DNA of 64,000 nt from Conus ventricosus (GCA_018398815.1 CM031595.1:132167725-132231724); one strand, 5' to 3'; shown: positions 24,672 through 37,225, counted from the first letter of the stretch. A program made the numbers and translations. Notes: a model not told the origin generated them from the letters alone.

Positions 24672-24702
24672 GGACCACAAGATCACGTGACTCGGCCAAG
24701 CG
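24672..24702 (-). promoter_or_regulatory. Possible promoter motifs (CCAAT and E-box)
   Basis: ATTGG followed ~14 bp later by the perfect palindrome GTCACGTGAC (bHLH/CLEAR-type E-box). Lies upstream of the 24.3-kb coding-like stretch. Confidence 0.25.
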
Positions 24703-25285
24703 TGAACAGCATGGACAACCGTACGTAATTCGGCTTTTCAGAGACAAAATGTACAGTTCATCCATGGCTTGCAGGTGATCATCCAGCAAATGGACCAAAC
24801 ATCAGGCGATCTATGCAACACAACCTGTTCAGATAATGAAAATGGCTCCATTATGGGAATAGGAATGTGTTGTGCACAGTGCAAAAGTGGCAAACTTACA
24901 TAGTTCTGTGAAACATTCCACGAATATTCATCCCTAGCCTCTTGTTCATCACCGGGCTCCCGATGAACATTGCAAGGCAAAGTAGAATATGGTCAAATAA
25001 TAAAATATTTCAGTACCGACGGAACTGGCGCATGTCATGTACATTTTGTGATGATAATCGCAGAGGACATCCCACATATCAACTTTCACTGTCAAAGTCC
25101 TGATAGTGTAGGTGTTAACACTTATTCACTTTAGTCGACACTTTATTAACATTGGAACACGAATCTAAATAAATAATGTTTAGCATAATCTGGAATGTTT
25201 TATCAACTTTGTTGATAGCAACTTTTATCCATTTCTATCTAATTCTTTCTCTGTGTTTTTATGTGTGTGAGCCAATGAGAATGTG

Positions 25286-25288
<3 letters not shown>

Positions 25289-25347
<59 letters not shown>

Positions 25348-25373
25348 TGCGCGCGTGTGCGTGTGTGTGTGTG
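25289..25373. repeat. (GT)n/(GC)n microsatellite
   Basis: GT run with a GCGC-alternating part, a purine-pyrimidine alternation prone to Z-DNA. Confidence 0.95.
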
Positions 25374-26078
25374 GTTTTCAGTACATTTACAGGCAGTTAT
25401 AAAGTGTGACCCCCTAAATATTTTTGTGACTTCCTGAAAATTTGGAAACAAGTGTTTCACACAGAGTCTGACCCCTTAATTTTTTTTTAAATAATTATCG
25501 CTGAGAGCCAATCCAGATGTAGTTGCCAAGTCCCAGTTCCTGACTTTGGCCAATCATCTCAGCGCTTAGCATCTAACACTGCTATTCCACTCCCCTATCC
25601 CCCTCTTTCATCTCTTTGAATATGAAATATCAGTCATGAAAACAGCCAGCCTCCCCTCCTTCTCTGTCCTCTTCAAAATACCTGTTTTGAAAACAGACAG
25701 CCTTTGAGATTTTTCATCAAGCTTATTTTTAACCTGTAAAATCTGGATAACTTTCTGGTTTTGAAATCACTTGAACTATTGTATTTGTGACCCTGTTCAT
25801 GTATAAAAATGATCAAAATGTTCATTTAAAGACCTGATCACATGAAAACAGTAACGATTTTACTTTCCTAATAAAGATCATTTTCTTTCAAACGAAGTCC
25901 ATGACAATGGGGAAAAAAAGCCCTGTAAAGAATCTGCTCCCTTGGAACATTACTTTTCTATAAAATGGTATGTGAAGTTAAGTGTTTAGTACTCGTACCC
26001 TTGAAACAAGTACATCCTATGCCTATGGCTGGGCTCACTACATGGGGCAGGTTCTTTCCCTCTCCAACAGACCATCAG

Positions 26079-26079
<1 letters not shown>

Positions 26080-26162
<83 letters not shown>
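26080..26162. repeat. (GA)n microsatellite
   Basis: About 80 bases of GA with one interruption. Confidence 0.95.
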
Positions 26163-26163
<1 letters not shown>

Positions 26164-27580
26164 CACACGAAAAAAAATGTTGTAAATATCAAGTTAAACA
26201 ATCACTTGTGTGGATTTTCTGGAAGTATATTACTGATTCTGCTTCTCCATTTTTTACATGTAAACTCAGTTGTCATTAATTCCTTGTTTTGTTGTTTTGC
26301 TGTTGTTGTGATTTCATTTTGCTTCTGCTTGATTGTCCAGTCAGTTTCAGGGACACTGGTAGACATGCAGCTGGACTGACAAGAAAACAAAACAAACAAA
26401 AACATAGATTCCCTGAATACATATCCTACACGTTATGAATCAAAAACTATGTTAAGCGAACAGTACCTTAACGTTATGAATAAATAATTATGTTAAGCAA
26501 ACAGTACAGCTGTTGCAGATAGGTGCGCAAAATGTGCAGCCATCATGTTTGTTTACAATATCATTCAGGCTGCTAGCTGCTTATCAACTTAAGCGATCTA
26601 TGTTTAATAGAACAGAGTAGTTGTGGCCAAATAATTATTGTTGATGCAACAGATTCATGTAACATTTAGAAACTGATAATAAGAGCCACAGAAAGAAAGA
26701 GATTGCAGCCACAGCCTTTGCAGCCAGACTTCGCCGACAGAGGGCAAATGCCCAAAAATTGGCTCAAATGGCACAGCAGAGGATACTGGGCTCTAGATGC
26801 TTCTGTCATTGCTGCACAGTGGTATCTCATGGCTATCTTGTAAATGGTGAGCAAGTGGAAGTCCCAACGTTATGGTTCTCATTCTGAAATGTCCTATAAA
26901 TGTATGGCTGACATTGCCAGACAATTCTAAGATATGAAAGTGTCTTTCCTCTGATGAAAATCAAGAGGCTTTGTCCATGTGTGGTCAGAAAAGAAAAAAC
27001 ATTATGGCATGATGCCTAAAGAGAAGAAAAAAGAAGCAACAATAAATTGTTATGACTGCCATAGTTTTGCTATGCATTACAACCACCATAATCTCTGCCC
27101 ACATCATAATAATTCCATCACCATATCTGTCTCACTGCTCCTACTCCATCCCAACTTAACCCATACCGTTTTGGAGTCTGAGCGATTACATATCAATAAA
27201 CTTGGCACGTTACCTTTAATCTAACAGATTTTTCATCAACATATAACAGTGGGGAATTATGTGATACATTAAGAACAAAACGTTTACATTCATTGAAATA
27301 TCTGGGTACAAGTTTCTAATTCACTCCCAATACTAACTTTCCTGGAATGGCATAAATCAGCCTGCTAAGTTAAGTTTCCTAGAACGGCATAAATCAGTCT
27401 AACTACATTTTTAAAAAATTTGTATTGCCATCAAGATGTTCAGTGACAGCACAAGGATTTCAAAGCTACACTAAAAGTGAAAATGAATGCAGTTGGCTGG
27501 AAGTCAAAGCTGATGGTAAGTTTGCTCAAAAATAAAATATACCCTTTATGCCCACAAAAACAAAAGCATCCAATACTCAC

Positions 27581-27744
27581 GTGCCCCTGACGAGATCGGT
27601 AACAGTTTCGTTGACGGTATCATCCCCAGCAGAGGAGTAGTTCTTGCTTCGCTCATCCAGCACTTCCACGAACTTGGCTGGGAACCAGCCCCGCAGCCCA
27701 TTCAGTTCTCCAATCCAACAGTGCTCATCCTTCTGGGAAATCAG
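27581..27744 (-). CDS. SGSM3: SGSM3 exon 14 (end of SH3 domain)
   Basis: 164 bases, phase 0 in and phase 2 out. Encodes [20 protein letters not shown] then [13 protein letters not shown], completing the SH3 domain with the W, G and P ligand-groove positions intact, then [14 protein letters not shown] leading into the RUN domain. Confidence 0.97.
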
Positions 27745-28644
27745 CTGTAGACATAGATGAACATTAAAAAAAAAAAAAACAAGCACAGAAATCAGTCCAC
27801 ATCATTACTGGTGTATCTTGACCATGTCTCAATGCTGCCTTCCTTATACTAGCAATTTGTCGCCTATAATCCATCAGTTAGCGTTTGTCTTCAGAGTCTA
27901 TGGGGTGAAAGAAAACTGAATCCGAGGAAAAGAACTAAATGAAAAAGAGTCTTGCAAACTATAACCTGTTCTTGCAACAGTATCACTGAATGGCAAGACT
28001 GAATGCTTTCATGACATAGGACAGATCTTTTTTTTCCCCCGATGCTTTATAAATCATGTTTTATTGGAGCACAGCCCTTCAAAACAGAATTGTTCATGAG
28101 AAAATAAACAAACTCTGTTTACTTCTCCTTAACTTACTCTAAATTTACGAGCCTTTTGCAGTAATGATGCAAGTTTTGAACAGTTCTGCTGTTAGGTTAC
28201 ATACGCTTAGAATTTCATTCAAGCGATGTACCAAATTGCATGAAACTGGGGCAATCGGATTCACAGGCGCAGTGATCAATGAAAAAGAACAAAGCCATAA
28301 AAAAATTAAAAAATGTCTTATAAAAGTCAGTACGAAAATCACAGGACCTCTTGTGATGATATCTGCCAAGGCAAATTACCAATATACACAGTGTTATTGT
28401 GATGGGAACTTCATATTTACCTATCTTTGCAACCAGTGTACATGTTTCTGCCATACTGTTCAATGAAATTCTCTCTGTCTCATTATGAATGCTAGTTACA
28501 CCAAAAATGGACCATTCTGAGTTTCCAACAAGTCATACATTTATTTTGTATGCTTGCAACAAACATGAAAAGTCGCATATTTGGAACAGTTTAAAATGAT
28601 CAAAACAGATTCCCACTGTGTCATTAATGTGTCAAAAAACTCAC
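27745..28644 (-). other. SGSM3 intron 13
   Basis: Nothing recognised beyond short A/T runs. Confidence 0.85.
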
Positions 28645-28800
28645 AGTGATGATGTCATTTTTGCGGAAGCCCAACTCGTCGTCATCATGACGTTCAAAGT
28701 CCAAAAGAGCCTTGGCACGGCGACGACGATTACGAGCCACATTGACATAGTTCTCCAGGTCCAGAGCGTGACTCTCCATGGTGTAGTCTGCTTGGAGATT
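28645..28800 (-). CDS. SGSM3: SGSM3 exon 13 (start of SH3 domain)
   Basis: 156 bases in phase 0, 52 codons. [20 protein letters not shown] is followed by a basic RRRRAK and the SH3 N-terminus [20 protein letters not shown], the ALYDF-equivalent strand and acidic RT loop. The donor falls inside the SH3 domain (ACT|GTGAGT). Confidence 0.97.
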
Positions 28801-29423
28801 CTGCCAGCACAGAACAAAACATAAGGAAATCATGTATGGAAGAACACAGCATCAGACAACAGTTTAAAAAAATCTGGCATCTCCTGTCATACTCTAAGCA
28901 CCCTGCTGTCTCCCTTAGACGTATGATGACCCAGTTTACGCTCAAATATTTTAAAAAGTGGCTGAACCCCCTAAACTTGGTTAACACCTGTTGCACACCT
29001 GAATGGCTGTGTAATATTTTAACACAGCAGTTTGATTTTGACAGAGCTGGACAGCTGGGATGGATCGAGTCTGTAGATCATATTACTAATGTTTGATTTG
29101 TTTGACAGTTTTCTTCAAGCTTTTCATCAAATTTGCACCTAGAGCAGTCCCAAATTAATGACATGAAGACATTAACTCCACAAACAATCATGTAAAGTTG
29201 TCCAAATTAATCACTTGTAGACTTTCACTCCATAAACAATTCAAGTAAAACTGAAGTCAACCTGTATAACCAACTGCTTTTGATTTGTATCACACAAAAC
29301 ACACACACACACACACACAAAACACACACACACACACACACACCAGTGTAACACTCACACACACAAATAAACACCACTACCACAACTAACACATCTGAGG
29401 CCTATCCACCCCATCCAACTCAC
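28801..29423 (-). other. SGSM3 intron 12
   Basis: Holds an interrupted (CA)n run at 29297-29342; nothing else recognised. Confidence 0.85.
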
Positions 29424-29615
29424 CACTTTGTTGTTTTTCGGATCCAGAGACTGGAAATGTCTAGCAATCTGCAGGATGGCTTCACGCAAGTCCACCAACA
29501 GCTCCGTCTGTTTTATGTTCTTCGCTTTGCCCCCGTCCTCATCTTCCATGCCACTACCCCACAACAGCAGCGACACCAAAGACCGTGAACGACGCAGATG
29601 ACGTTTATTCAGTTG
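29424..29615 (-). CDS. SGSM3: SGSM3 exon 12
   Basis: 192 bases in phase 0, 64 codons. A basic start (NKRHLRRSRS) is followed by an acidic spacer and KAKNIKQTELLVDLREAILQ then IARHFQSLDPKNNK, matching vertebrate KAKNIKQTELVADLREAILRVARHFQ, a predicted helical segment. Confidence 0.96.
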
Positions 29616-30128
29616 CTGCAGACAAATTTGACCGATTGGAATACAACCTTTCAAAGCAAGAATGCATGGCAGTAGAAAGGAAGAGAAGGAAAGGGAGGCA
29701 GAAGGTGGGGGACATGAGAGAAGGGAAGAGAAAGGGGTGGGGTTGGGGGAGACTAATTAGACCCAAACAACAAAATGAAACAAAAGAGCTTTTCTATGAG
29801 CTTTGATGTGTTTCGTTCCTGTATGCACATCTTTCGTTGTGCTGATAGGCCACTGTCTGTAAAATACATCACTACAAGGCTCACTGTTTAATTACAAAAA
29901 AATGTATACCCATAAGAAGTCAGAGCCATGGCAGGTGAAGTCACAGCCACCCCTGCCAGATGTCCATGCTGCAAAAACCTTATCTCGCAGCATTTTCATT
30001 TTCTCTTTCTTTTTTTTCTCTTTTTTACTCCTTTTTGTTGAACAGCTGGTTTTGTGCAAATGTTACACACATACACAAACACGCAAGCGCATGTACCTGT
30101 GCGCACACACACACACAGACACACACAG

Positions 30129-30192
<64 letters not shown>

Positions 30193-30299
30193 ACAACTGC
30201 AACAGTATAAACAGAAAGACAAACAAAAACAAAAAAAAAGAAAAAGATGAGACAGATATTCTAACATTCAAGACAAATATAGCTGATACACATTTTCAC
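29616..30299 (-). other. SGSM3 intron 11
   Basis: A purine-rich stretch (29680-29760) and a long (CA)n array at 30100-30196; nothing else recognised. Confidence 0.85.
30100..30196. repeat. (CA)n microsatellite
   Basis: CA array with a few CAGA interruptions. Confidence 0.95.
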
Positions 30300-30431
30300 C
30301 TGTTTAGGAAGGTTTCTGCTGGACTCTGGATTGACAAGAGCACCCTGGTCGGCCATCAGGTATGCCAAGTGTTTACGTCGATGGGTGTCCACAACCACGT
30401 CGGTCAGAGAGCCAGACACTCTGAATGCAAC
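30300..30431 (-). CDS. SGSM3: SGSM3 exon 11
   Basis: 132 bases in phase 0, 44 codons, containing SGSLTDVVVDTHRRKHLAYL then MADQGALV, matching vertebrate AGSLTDVAVETQRRKHLAYLIADQG. Lies in the linker between the TBC and SH3 domains. Confidence 0.96.
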
Positions 30432-32012
30432 CTGCTCATGCACAAATATGCATTCTCTAATCAGATAATACAGAAATATCATCAATTCAAATTCTCACAC
30501 ACAAACACATACAGGTGGAAAAATTCAGGACAAATAATCAGACTCTACGGTCACAGTAATCATATTAGCAAAACGTTTATTTCCATCTTTCCAAAGTCTG
30601 ATAAATGTTAAAACTTTCCAGCCGAGAGCGGCACGACGGGACGATTCCCTGCTGCCGTACGCTCGCGCACAGCGCTCATTCCCTGCCGACGCACAGATTT
30701 GGCCACTTTTTAATTTATTTTTACGGTAGCTCTACAGCAACTGACGGTCTTGTGTTAGGTGTCACAGGAAAGAACAAACACTCAACTCCCCTCATCACCA
30801 GATCCACTTTGTAATACGATTTCAAGCGCTTCATTGAGCGAGAAATTGCTACCACCCCTTTGCCTGACCGACATTTTTTCTGGCACAGGAAATACGTGCC
30901 GCGCGCCGCGTGGTGCCGCCGCTAGTTTCTTTGTTTCAAAGCTCCTGGGGTCAGCCAAGTTCACAATAGGCCACTGAAAGTATGGTCGACAACTCGTTCC
31001 AACATCCCCAAGACTAGTTACAGAGGTTATTTCCCTTGGACCATTTCACGGAAAGTGTAGGAATTTGTTATGTTCCCGTCGTCTGATTGTGGACGACACG
31101 GCAGAATGTACTGCTGTCTGTCCGTCATCCGGACTTGGACGACTCGCCTCAAGGGAGAGAAATCCTGTCGTCCACTTTTGTCACGACTCGGCTGATTCCA
31201 GCAGTAACGAACAGAGGACTGTCCTGCAAAGTACTAATCTGCTGCGGTCATTCTTTCCTCCTTCTTCAAACTGTGCAGAGGTAACAGCTATGCCACACAA
31301 CCACCACCCCCACCCTAAAAAAAACAACAACATTATCTGTGGAAGCAGAGTTTTTCAACACTGAGCCATACAATGAATAAAAAGCTGATCTGGTCAACTT
31401 TTACAACACCATTTTGGTTTCAAAACAAGTCACACACACATGAGAGGCACACCGATTTTAGAGATGAGCATGAATTTGTTTATACCTAAAATATGGGAAA
31501 AAGTGGGACTTTGTTACTTAAGCAATAAACTGTGAACATGGCATGCAAGAACCTAGTATCGTTTAAAATACTTCAGCACATTTTGTTAGAAAACATCACT
31601 AAAAAACAAAAAGCTGCTACTTTTTGGTTCAGTCGACTTCTTTACTGGATTCTTTTTGTTTTTTTTTTTGTTTTTTTTTGGGGGGGTGGGGGGGGGGGGA
31701 TGAGGAATGGGATGGTTGGGGAAGGGGGTTGGCTACCTGAAAATCAAAAGGCAAGAAGTGTGTCCATGTCAACTGTCAACAACACAAAGGTGTACATCCG
31801 CTTCCTTTCATTTGATGTTATGAAGTTATGAAAGCCCATTTCTTTTCACCTCTTACTGTTCGATTTCCCTACCCCCACCCCCCACCCCAAATCCTGCAGA
31901 AACACTATTTTTACATCAATCTACATACAGGAAAAAGAGTAAAAATCTGTAGAAAAGCAGAAAATAAGCATGCCTATTCATCCCTGAGTCAAGTCAAACT
32001 AAAGGAACTCAC
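30432..32012 (-). other. SGSM3 intron 10
   Basis: Contains a comparatively CpG- and GC-rich part (30600-31290) unlike the surrounding AT-rich intron, and an interrupted G run at 31681-31699. No gene recognised. Confidence 0.75.
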
Positions 32013-32108
32013 ATCAATCAACTCATCCACATCCTGAACATCACCAGGAACATCTGACAAGGAGTTGAAAATCTGGGCAGAGTTGTCCAATGTCCTCAGT
32101 TCATCTTC
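32013..32108 (-). CDS. SGSM3: SGSM3 exon 10
   Basis: 96 bases in phase 0, 32 codons: acidic EDELRTLDNSAQIFNSLSDV then PGDVQDVDELID. Matches the segment after the TBC domain in vertebrates (NSASIFNTLSDIP). Donor GAT|GTGAGT. Confidence 0.95.
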
Positions 32109-32276
32109 CTGGAAAGGAAAGTAATAATGATATAGTATCTTGTTTACATATCAATAGTGAGAAAGAAATCTCTACATTATTTCATGGTTCAGTGTCAAAC
32201 ACAAGATCATTTATCATAATGTGAAGAACAACAAGCACAAAAAAGGTTACAGTACATATTTTATAGTGAAAGGTTA

Positions 32277-32331
<55 letters not shown>

Positions 32332-32754
32332 ACACACACACCACATCATAACATGTAAGGCATATATGTCAGATGAGAGTGTAGATACAGCATTTAACAC
32401 TGAAATAAGCGAGCATTATGCTGTTTCCAAGCACTTGCCATCTGTCTAACTTTTCAAAAATACTCACTGCTATAAATTGTGTGGACATAGAGGCCTTCAT
32501 CTGTTTCATTTCAAGAGTAAAAAAGCATTAATATTCATTCTCTTCAGACACCAAGCTTTTAGCTAGTTCAAATCATAAACAGGTTCAAGTAACAACAAAA
32601 ACGTACAACGCCGGCTGGCCATTTCAAAACCCTTCTGCCTTTCTTCTACTCAGTCAAGCTCCATTCTTCCACCTTCCAAACTCGACCCCAACATAATTCT
32701 TTTTTCACAATGCCAAGTTTTTTGAAAATAGTTACACAGAAAAAGGTGTAAAAC
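32109..32754 (-). other. SGSM3 intron 9
   Basis: Contains a (CA)n array at 32280-32342; otherwise nothing recognised. Confidence 0.85.
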
Positions 32755-32900
32755 CTTAAGCTTCAACATTCCCATTGTGATCTGGAAGATGACAGTGGAT
32801 CCGTTGTAGAAGAAGAGGTCCCAGAGCCGCAGCAAGACTTTCATGTGAACCACACTGGCAAACAGGGTCAGGAACCAGTGCAAGGAGATCAACGACAGCT
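32755..32900 (-). CDS. SGSM3: SGSM3 exon 9 (end of TBC domain)
   Basis: 146 bases, phase 1 in and phase 0 out. Encodes [20 protein letters not shown] then [15 protein letters not shown] and ITMGMLKLK, the C-terminal part of the TBC domain with the typical HWFLT...LLRLWD pattern. Confidence 0.97.
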
Positions 32901-33919
32901 CTGCAATCAGCATGCAAAGCGTGCGCACACTGTGTTAAATCGCTTTCAAGCCTTGCAGTGACTGGTAGCAATGTCATGCAGTGTGGGGCAAATGTTAGCT
33001 GCAGAGTGGGCTCTCTCTACTACCACCATCTCTTAGGAGAGGAGGTTCCATGAGGCACACACCGCGTGACAAAGCACTCACAAATCACAGCTTCATGTTA
33101 AGCGTTAGCATGTGCACGGTCAAAGGCGCAAATATTTTGCAGCAGATTCAATGGAGATAATGTTTCACCTGATGCCATTTCATATTTTTGCTATTTTTAG
33201 AATATATCTCTTGTATAAGATTTAAACATGTTTCATATTCTATACAACTGAAATGTGTTTTGTGATGAACATTGTTTGTAGACAGTATTTTAGCTGCAGG
33301 TCATGACCTGGTTTGAATTCTATGCAAATCACTTGGTATGTTTTTCCTGATTATGCTGTTTTCAATAGCCTTGGTGTAGTCTTTGATAGGCAGTACTATA
33401 AACAACCAGCTTCCAAATTCCAAATGCACTGTCCAACTCATGTGAATATACATGCATGTATGCAACATGTTTCAGTACGCATCTGTTATCGTGTGCATGT
33501 GTAGGTGTATGTGTAAGTGTATGTGCGAGTCTCTTAATAAAATATATTCACATATTCCTGCACCTACCCATTGTGCATGTTCCTGTAATCATCAGCAATA
33601 TGACATCTTTGTAAATTTTCATGCTTGGTAGAATAACCATGTTAGACACTGCAGAACATATACGTCAACAAGTATGTGCACTTTTTTTTCATGCATCAGT
33701 TCATGCTGTTGTGTTAACAAACTGATGATTAGAATAGTTATTATTCATTCTCTCAAAACACACACACTCTCAAAGCACACACACACAAACACACACACAC
33801 ACAAGCATAAGATTACGCATAACAGCAAGTTTTCAACTTTTTTCCAACCAAACTATTTGTTAGTCATTTTAGAAAGCAGCACATCAGAAAGTCTTGCTAC
33901 AGGATGCATGTCAACTCAC
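32901..33919 (-). other. SGSM3 intron 8
   Basis: AT-rich; short CA-rich stretch at 33755-33805; nothing else recognised. Confidence 0.85.
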
Positions 33920-33998
33920 CAATATCATGTTCCTTCAGCACCAAGTCAATGTCTGGAAGGAAACTTATCAAAAGCTGCCGCAGCACCCGCTGATCAGC
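33920..33998 (-). CDS. SGSM3: SGSM3 exon 8 (TBC domain)
   Basis: 79 bases, phase 0 in and phase 1 out, encoding ADQRVLRQLLISFLPDIDLV then LKEHDI, matching the vertebrate [26 protein letters not shown] helix pair. Donor is G|GTGAGT. Confidence 0.96.
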
Positions 33999-34479
33999 CT
34001 AAAACAGATGACACTCCACGTTTATTTGTGGAATTACTTAACATGAACTATCAGACAGCATTACTTCATAGTCCAGAAAATGTTCATCAAAATAATTGTC
34101 CACAAACTGACCTATGAATCAGCATGATCATCACATTTACTGTTTGTGATATCAACTTTCACCAGAGCTGAGAAAAAACCCTTCAGACCACAGTATTGTT
34201 TAGGGTTAGTTGTCTGACTGGGTGTCTGTCTACAACTTGAAAACAGTTGGGTGAGTCTTCCTCAAATTCAGTCAGAGAAAAAAATCAGCCATAATTGCAG
34301 TTAATCCTCAAAGAAACAACTGTCTGCAGAGGCTCATTAAATACAGATAATAATAAAAAAAAAAGAGCCAGTATCTGTCTAAAGAGGATCATTAAATACA
34401 GATAATCATGAAGAGTCTTTCTCGGTAAATATTTGCATTTCTAACCACTGACGCAGACACTTATCAGTTTTATCATCTA

Positions 34480-34780
34480 AGAGGGACTAGAAGATCTCAG
34501 TTGGCAGAGTGCCAGACTCATTGTCCTGATGATCCTAGGTTGTGGGTTTGAAACTCCTCCATGCAGTTTCAGTACAGGGAAATTTTTTCTACCAGTTAAC
34601 ATCTGACTCCATTTGTCAAAAAGTCCTTTGAATGAGACTGTAAACCTAATTCTGTACGTCAACACACGCATGACATCTTGCACATACATAAAATCCCATC
34701 ACCAATGTTTGGGAGAGAAGGCCAGTTTGATCACAGGTATGACAGACATATATACACATAGCATGTTCCTCCATTAAAAT
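34480..34780 (+). mobile_element. Degraded tRNA-derived SINE (short type)
   Basis: AGATCTCAGTTGGCAGAGTG.CAGACTC resembles a tRNA D-arm/box A with anticodon arm, and GTGGGTTTGAAACTC is a mutated box B (GGTTCGAATCC) at tRNA spacing. It is followed by TTTGAATGAGACTGTAAACC and a segment like GCGCACGTAAAAGATCCCA typical of metazoan tRNA-SINE bodies. Not a functional tRNA gene. Confidence 0.6.
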
Positions 34781-35022
34781 TTAAAGGAAAGAGTGACAGT
34801 CTGAGAGACTGATATTTGACTGAATGACACAGAAAAAGAATGATTCATGCCAACATGCTGCTCTTCAGCCACTTCTACCTGGGTAGGAAGCCCATTATGC
34901 TGACAACAGTGTGCCCTGTCAAATGCTTAGAGCTTGGTCTCTAACCTATCTGTGTGCCACTTAAGTACCTCAATTATAAAAAGAATCTGTTACTGGGACA
35001 AATTGACAAGAAAATTTCCTAG

Positions 35023-35055
<33 letters not shown>
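35023..35055. repeat. Poly-C tract, 33 bases
   Basis: Uninterrupted C run. Confidence 0.95.
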
Positions 35056-35058
<3 letters not shown>

Positions 35059-35416
35059 TAGTATCCTCCCCAACACAGATAGCAAGTTCAAAAGAGAACA
35101 GCACTTGAAAGAAAAAAAGCAAAGGCAGACATTTAATCTGGAAAATGTCTTCAGTATCTCTCTCTCTCTTACACACACACACACAAATATGATGCCACAA
35201 AATACACAGATCACAACATACTACACCACCACACTCTGCCATCACATTCTCTCTCGCCCTCTCTCTCTCACACGCACACACATACATTAACACTCACCCC
35301 CCTCTCTCTCCCCCATCCACCAATCTTTCACCACTACCACTTTAAAAAATCGTGTGTGTTTTAAACGCTGACAGCATTATTCCATGAAGAGTCAATGAGA
35401 AAGTCACTGCAGTTAC

Positions 35417-35533
35417 CTGAATGCCAATGAGGGTAGAAGAGTAGTAAGAGGCAGGGAGAAGGTCCTCAATGATGGCACACATCATCCAGAAGGTGTCCTC
35501 CTCCTCCATGAACAGCAATAAGGAGGCTGCGAT
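35417..35533 (-). CDS. SGSM3: SGSM3 exon 7 (TBC domain)
   Basis: 117 bases in phase 0, 39 codons, encoding [20 protein letters not shown] then [11 protein letters not shown]. This is the highly conserved middle of the SGSM3 TBC domain (vertebrate [27 protein letters not shown]). The join to exon 6 reproduces the vertebrate spacing exactly. Confidence 0.97.
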
Positions 35534-37002
35534 CTGAACACACCGATCAACACAAATCATCAGACTCTGAAGTCACTTTTCTCGTAAGGTACAACTTCTT
35601 GAGCTTACTGTGCTGAAACCAACTGTTTGAACATCTTGCAATCTGGCCCGTCTTGGTGCAATATACCACCTGCCCCATGAACCAGCTAAAACCTGATGGA
35701 CTAATAACAGGCTGACAATGTTTGTCACACTACTGCAGCAAGACAATGTGAAATTTAGAAAAAAATACGGCTGAAATTTGAAGACACAAGCATGCATCTT
35801 TTTGGTTGTTAATATCACGCAAAATATTTCTTGGGTACTGTTATGTTCAGACCATAAACTGCATCGTTGTATAAGCCCCATCCACCAATTTAAAAAGAAG
35901 AAAAAGAAAAGCTACAAATGATACATTAGTATCTGTGAAAATTGATAGCAAAAATGGCAAAGCAAAGCCTGTTATTGTAAGGAATGACTATCAAGGACCA
36001 GCATGCAACAGAAAAAGGCAATACATACAATGTAGGAAAAAATAACCACTGAAGGACTCATTTTCAGAGTCAGAGCTATTTAGCCTTTTTCCCCACTGTT
36101 TTCAGCAGCACTAAAACCATTTAAGGACTTATTTTCAGAGTTAGATAAGAAGGGTTTCAAGAACTCTTTATCAACATCAGCCATGTTGTCCATGGACTAC
36201 TGGTATTTCCACTTCCAAGCTAGTGCTCACTGTGGCTTCTACATTGTTTGCTGTGAAGGCCATGTTTTTTTTTTCCTTTTTTTTTCCCCAACTGTTGATA
36301 ATTGTGAACAGCTGCTTCTTTTTGCAAAAAACTCGGCATGCTGAATGCACCACTATCAAACAAAGATAATATTCATCTATCATTTATCATTCTCATTTTG
36401 CATGTCTCTCATGCATGAATCAATCTATTAAAAGTGGTCAAAATTAATTTCTGCAAAAATTGGCTCTCAGTCTGTCTTATTATCTGCAGATCGAATGGCT
36501 GTAGTTCTTATGGCAAGCTAAGAACAGAATCAGAAAATTCATAAATAGGTCACTGGCAGTGTAGTAGCTGTTGGGTTAGAGTTCAAGAAAAACAGTAGCA
36601 GCTTATGGCTTGGCAATTACAATATATGACTATGCCAGACATTCCACTCTAACAAGCTGGGTTTTTTTTTTCATTTCTAAGCCACTCACACAGGGTCTAA
36701 AATGGAAACTCACTAGCTGCAGGTTGTCTTTTCAATATATCATGCTAAATTTGAAATGGCCAGGTAAAAGCAGATGTCTTCAATCATTTCAAATGTTTGA
36801 CTGCAGTGTGGTTGAATATAAATCATTCCCCACAAACATGTGACTGATACATCTCATACATTTTCAATGTAAATGGAATAATGTGAAAACATATGTGCAT
36901 GTTTTTTAATGACTATGAGAGCTTCTCAGTTCATAAATAAGACAATTATTTAGACAAAAATAGTAACTCATCAAATCTGTCTACACACACACACATAAGA
37001 TA

Positions 37003-37053
37003 AGATAATGTTGCTTATAGCCCAGCCGACCGCAAAGGGCCACATCAGGGCTG

Positions 37054-37055
<2 letters not shown>
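37003..37055 (+). repeat. Short dispersed repeat, copy B
   Basis: AAGATAATGTTGCTTATAGC followed by CCAGCCGACCGCAAAGGGCC, directly joined to a (CA)n then (TA)n microsatellite. Best-preserved copy of the five. Confidence 0.8.
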
Positions 37056-37089
<34 letters not shown>

Positions 37090-37224
37090 TATATATATAT
37101 ATATATATATTGAATTATAAACAAAGCTTATAAACAATATTTCTTGCAGTCATTGCAACACCAAGCTGCTCTGTAAGTTGCTGGAACGGTGCTCGGTACT
37201 TATCCTTGGAATTTATTAGTTTGT

Positions 37225-37225
<1 letters not shown>

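Larger units (their letters stand above)
23736..27580 (-). other. SGSM3 intron 14
   Basis: Holds a (GT/GC)n run, a (GA)n run, a ~40-bp duplication at 26.43-26.51 kb and an unrecognised coding-like stretch near 24.3-24.5 kb; otherwise plain AT-rich sequence. Confidence 0.8.
33999..35416 (-). other. SGSM3 intron 7
   Basis: Holds a decayed tRNA-derived SINE (34480-34780), a short ~25-bp direct repeat (ATTAAATACAGATAAT at 34337 and 34389) and a 33-base poly-C run. Confidence 0.8.

Noticed and set aside
26690..26860. Plus-frame Ala/Arg/Gln-rich stretch (FAARLRRQRANAQKLAQMAQ)
   Set aside because: Looks protein-like but is short, lacks flanking splice sites I can support, and no family is recognised.
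29996..30271. Open frames over CA/GT arrays (also at 7.1, 7.6, 25.3, 32.3, 40.6 and 61.4 kb)
   Set aside because: Dipeptide repeats of Cys-Val or His-Thr from microsatellites, not genes.
34485..34560. Possible tRNA gene (plus)
   Set aside because: Mutated box B, poor arms and SINE-like continuation.
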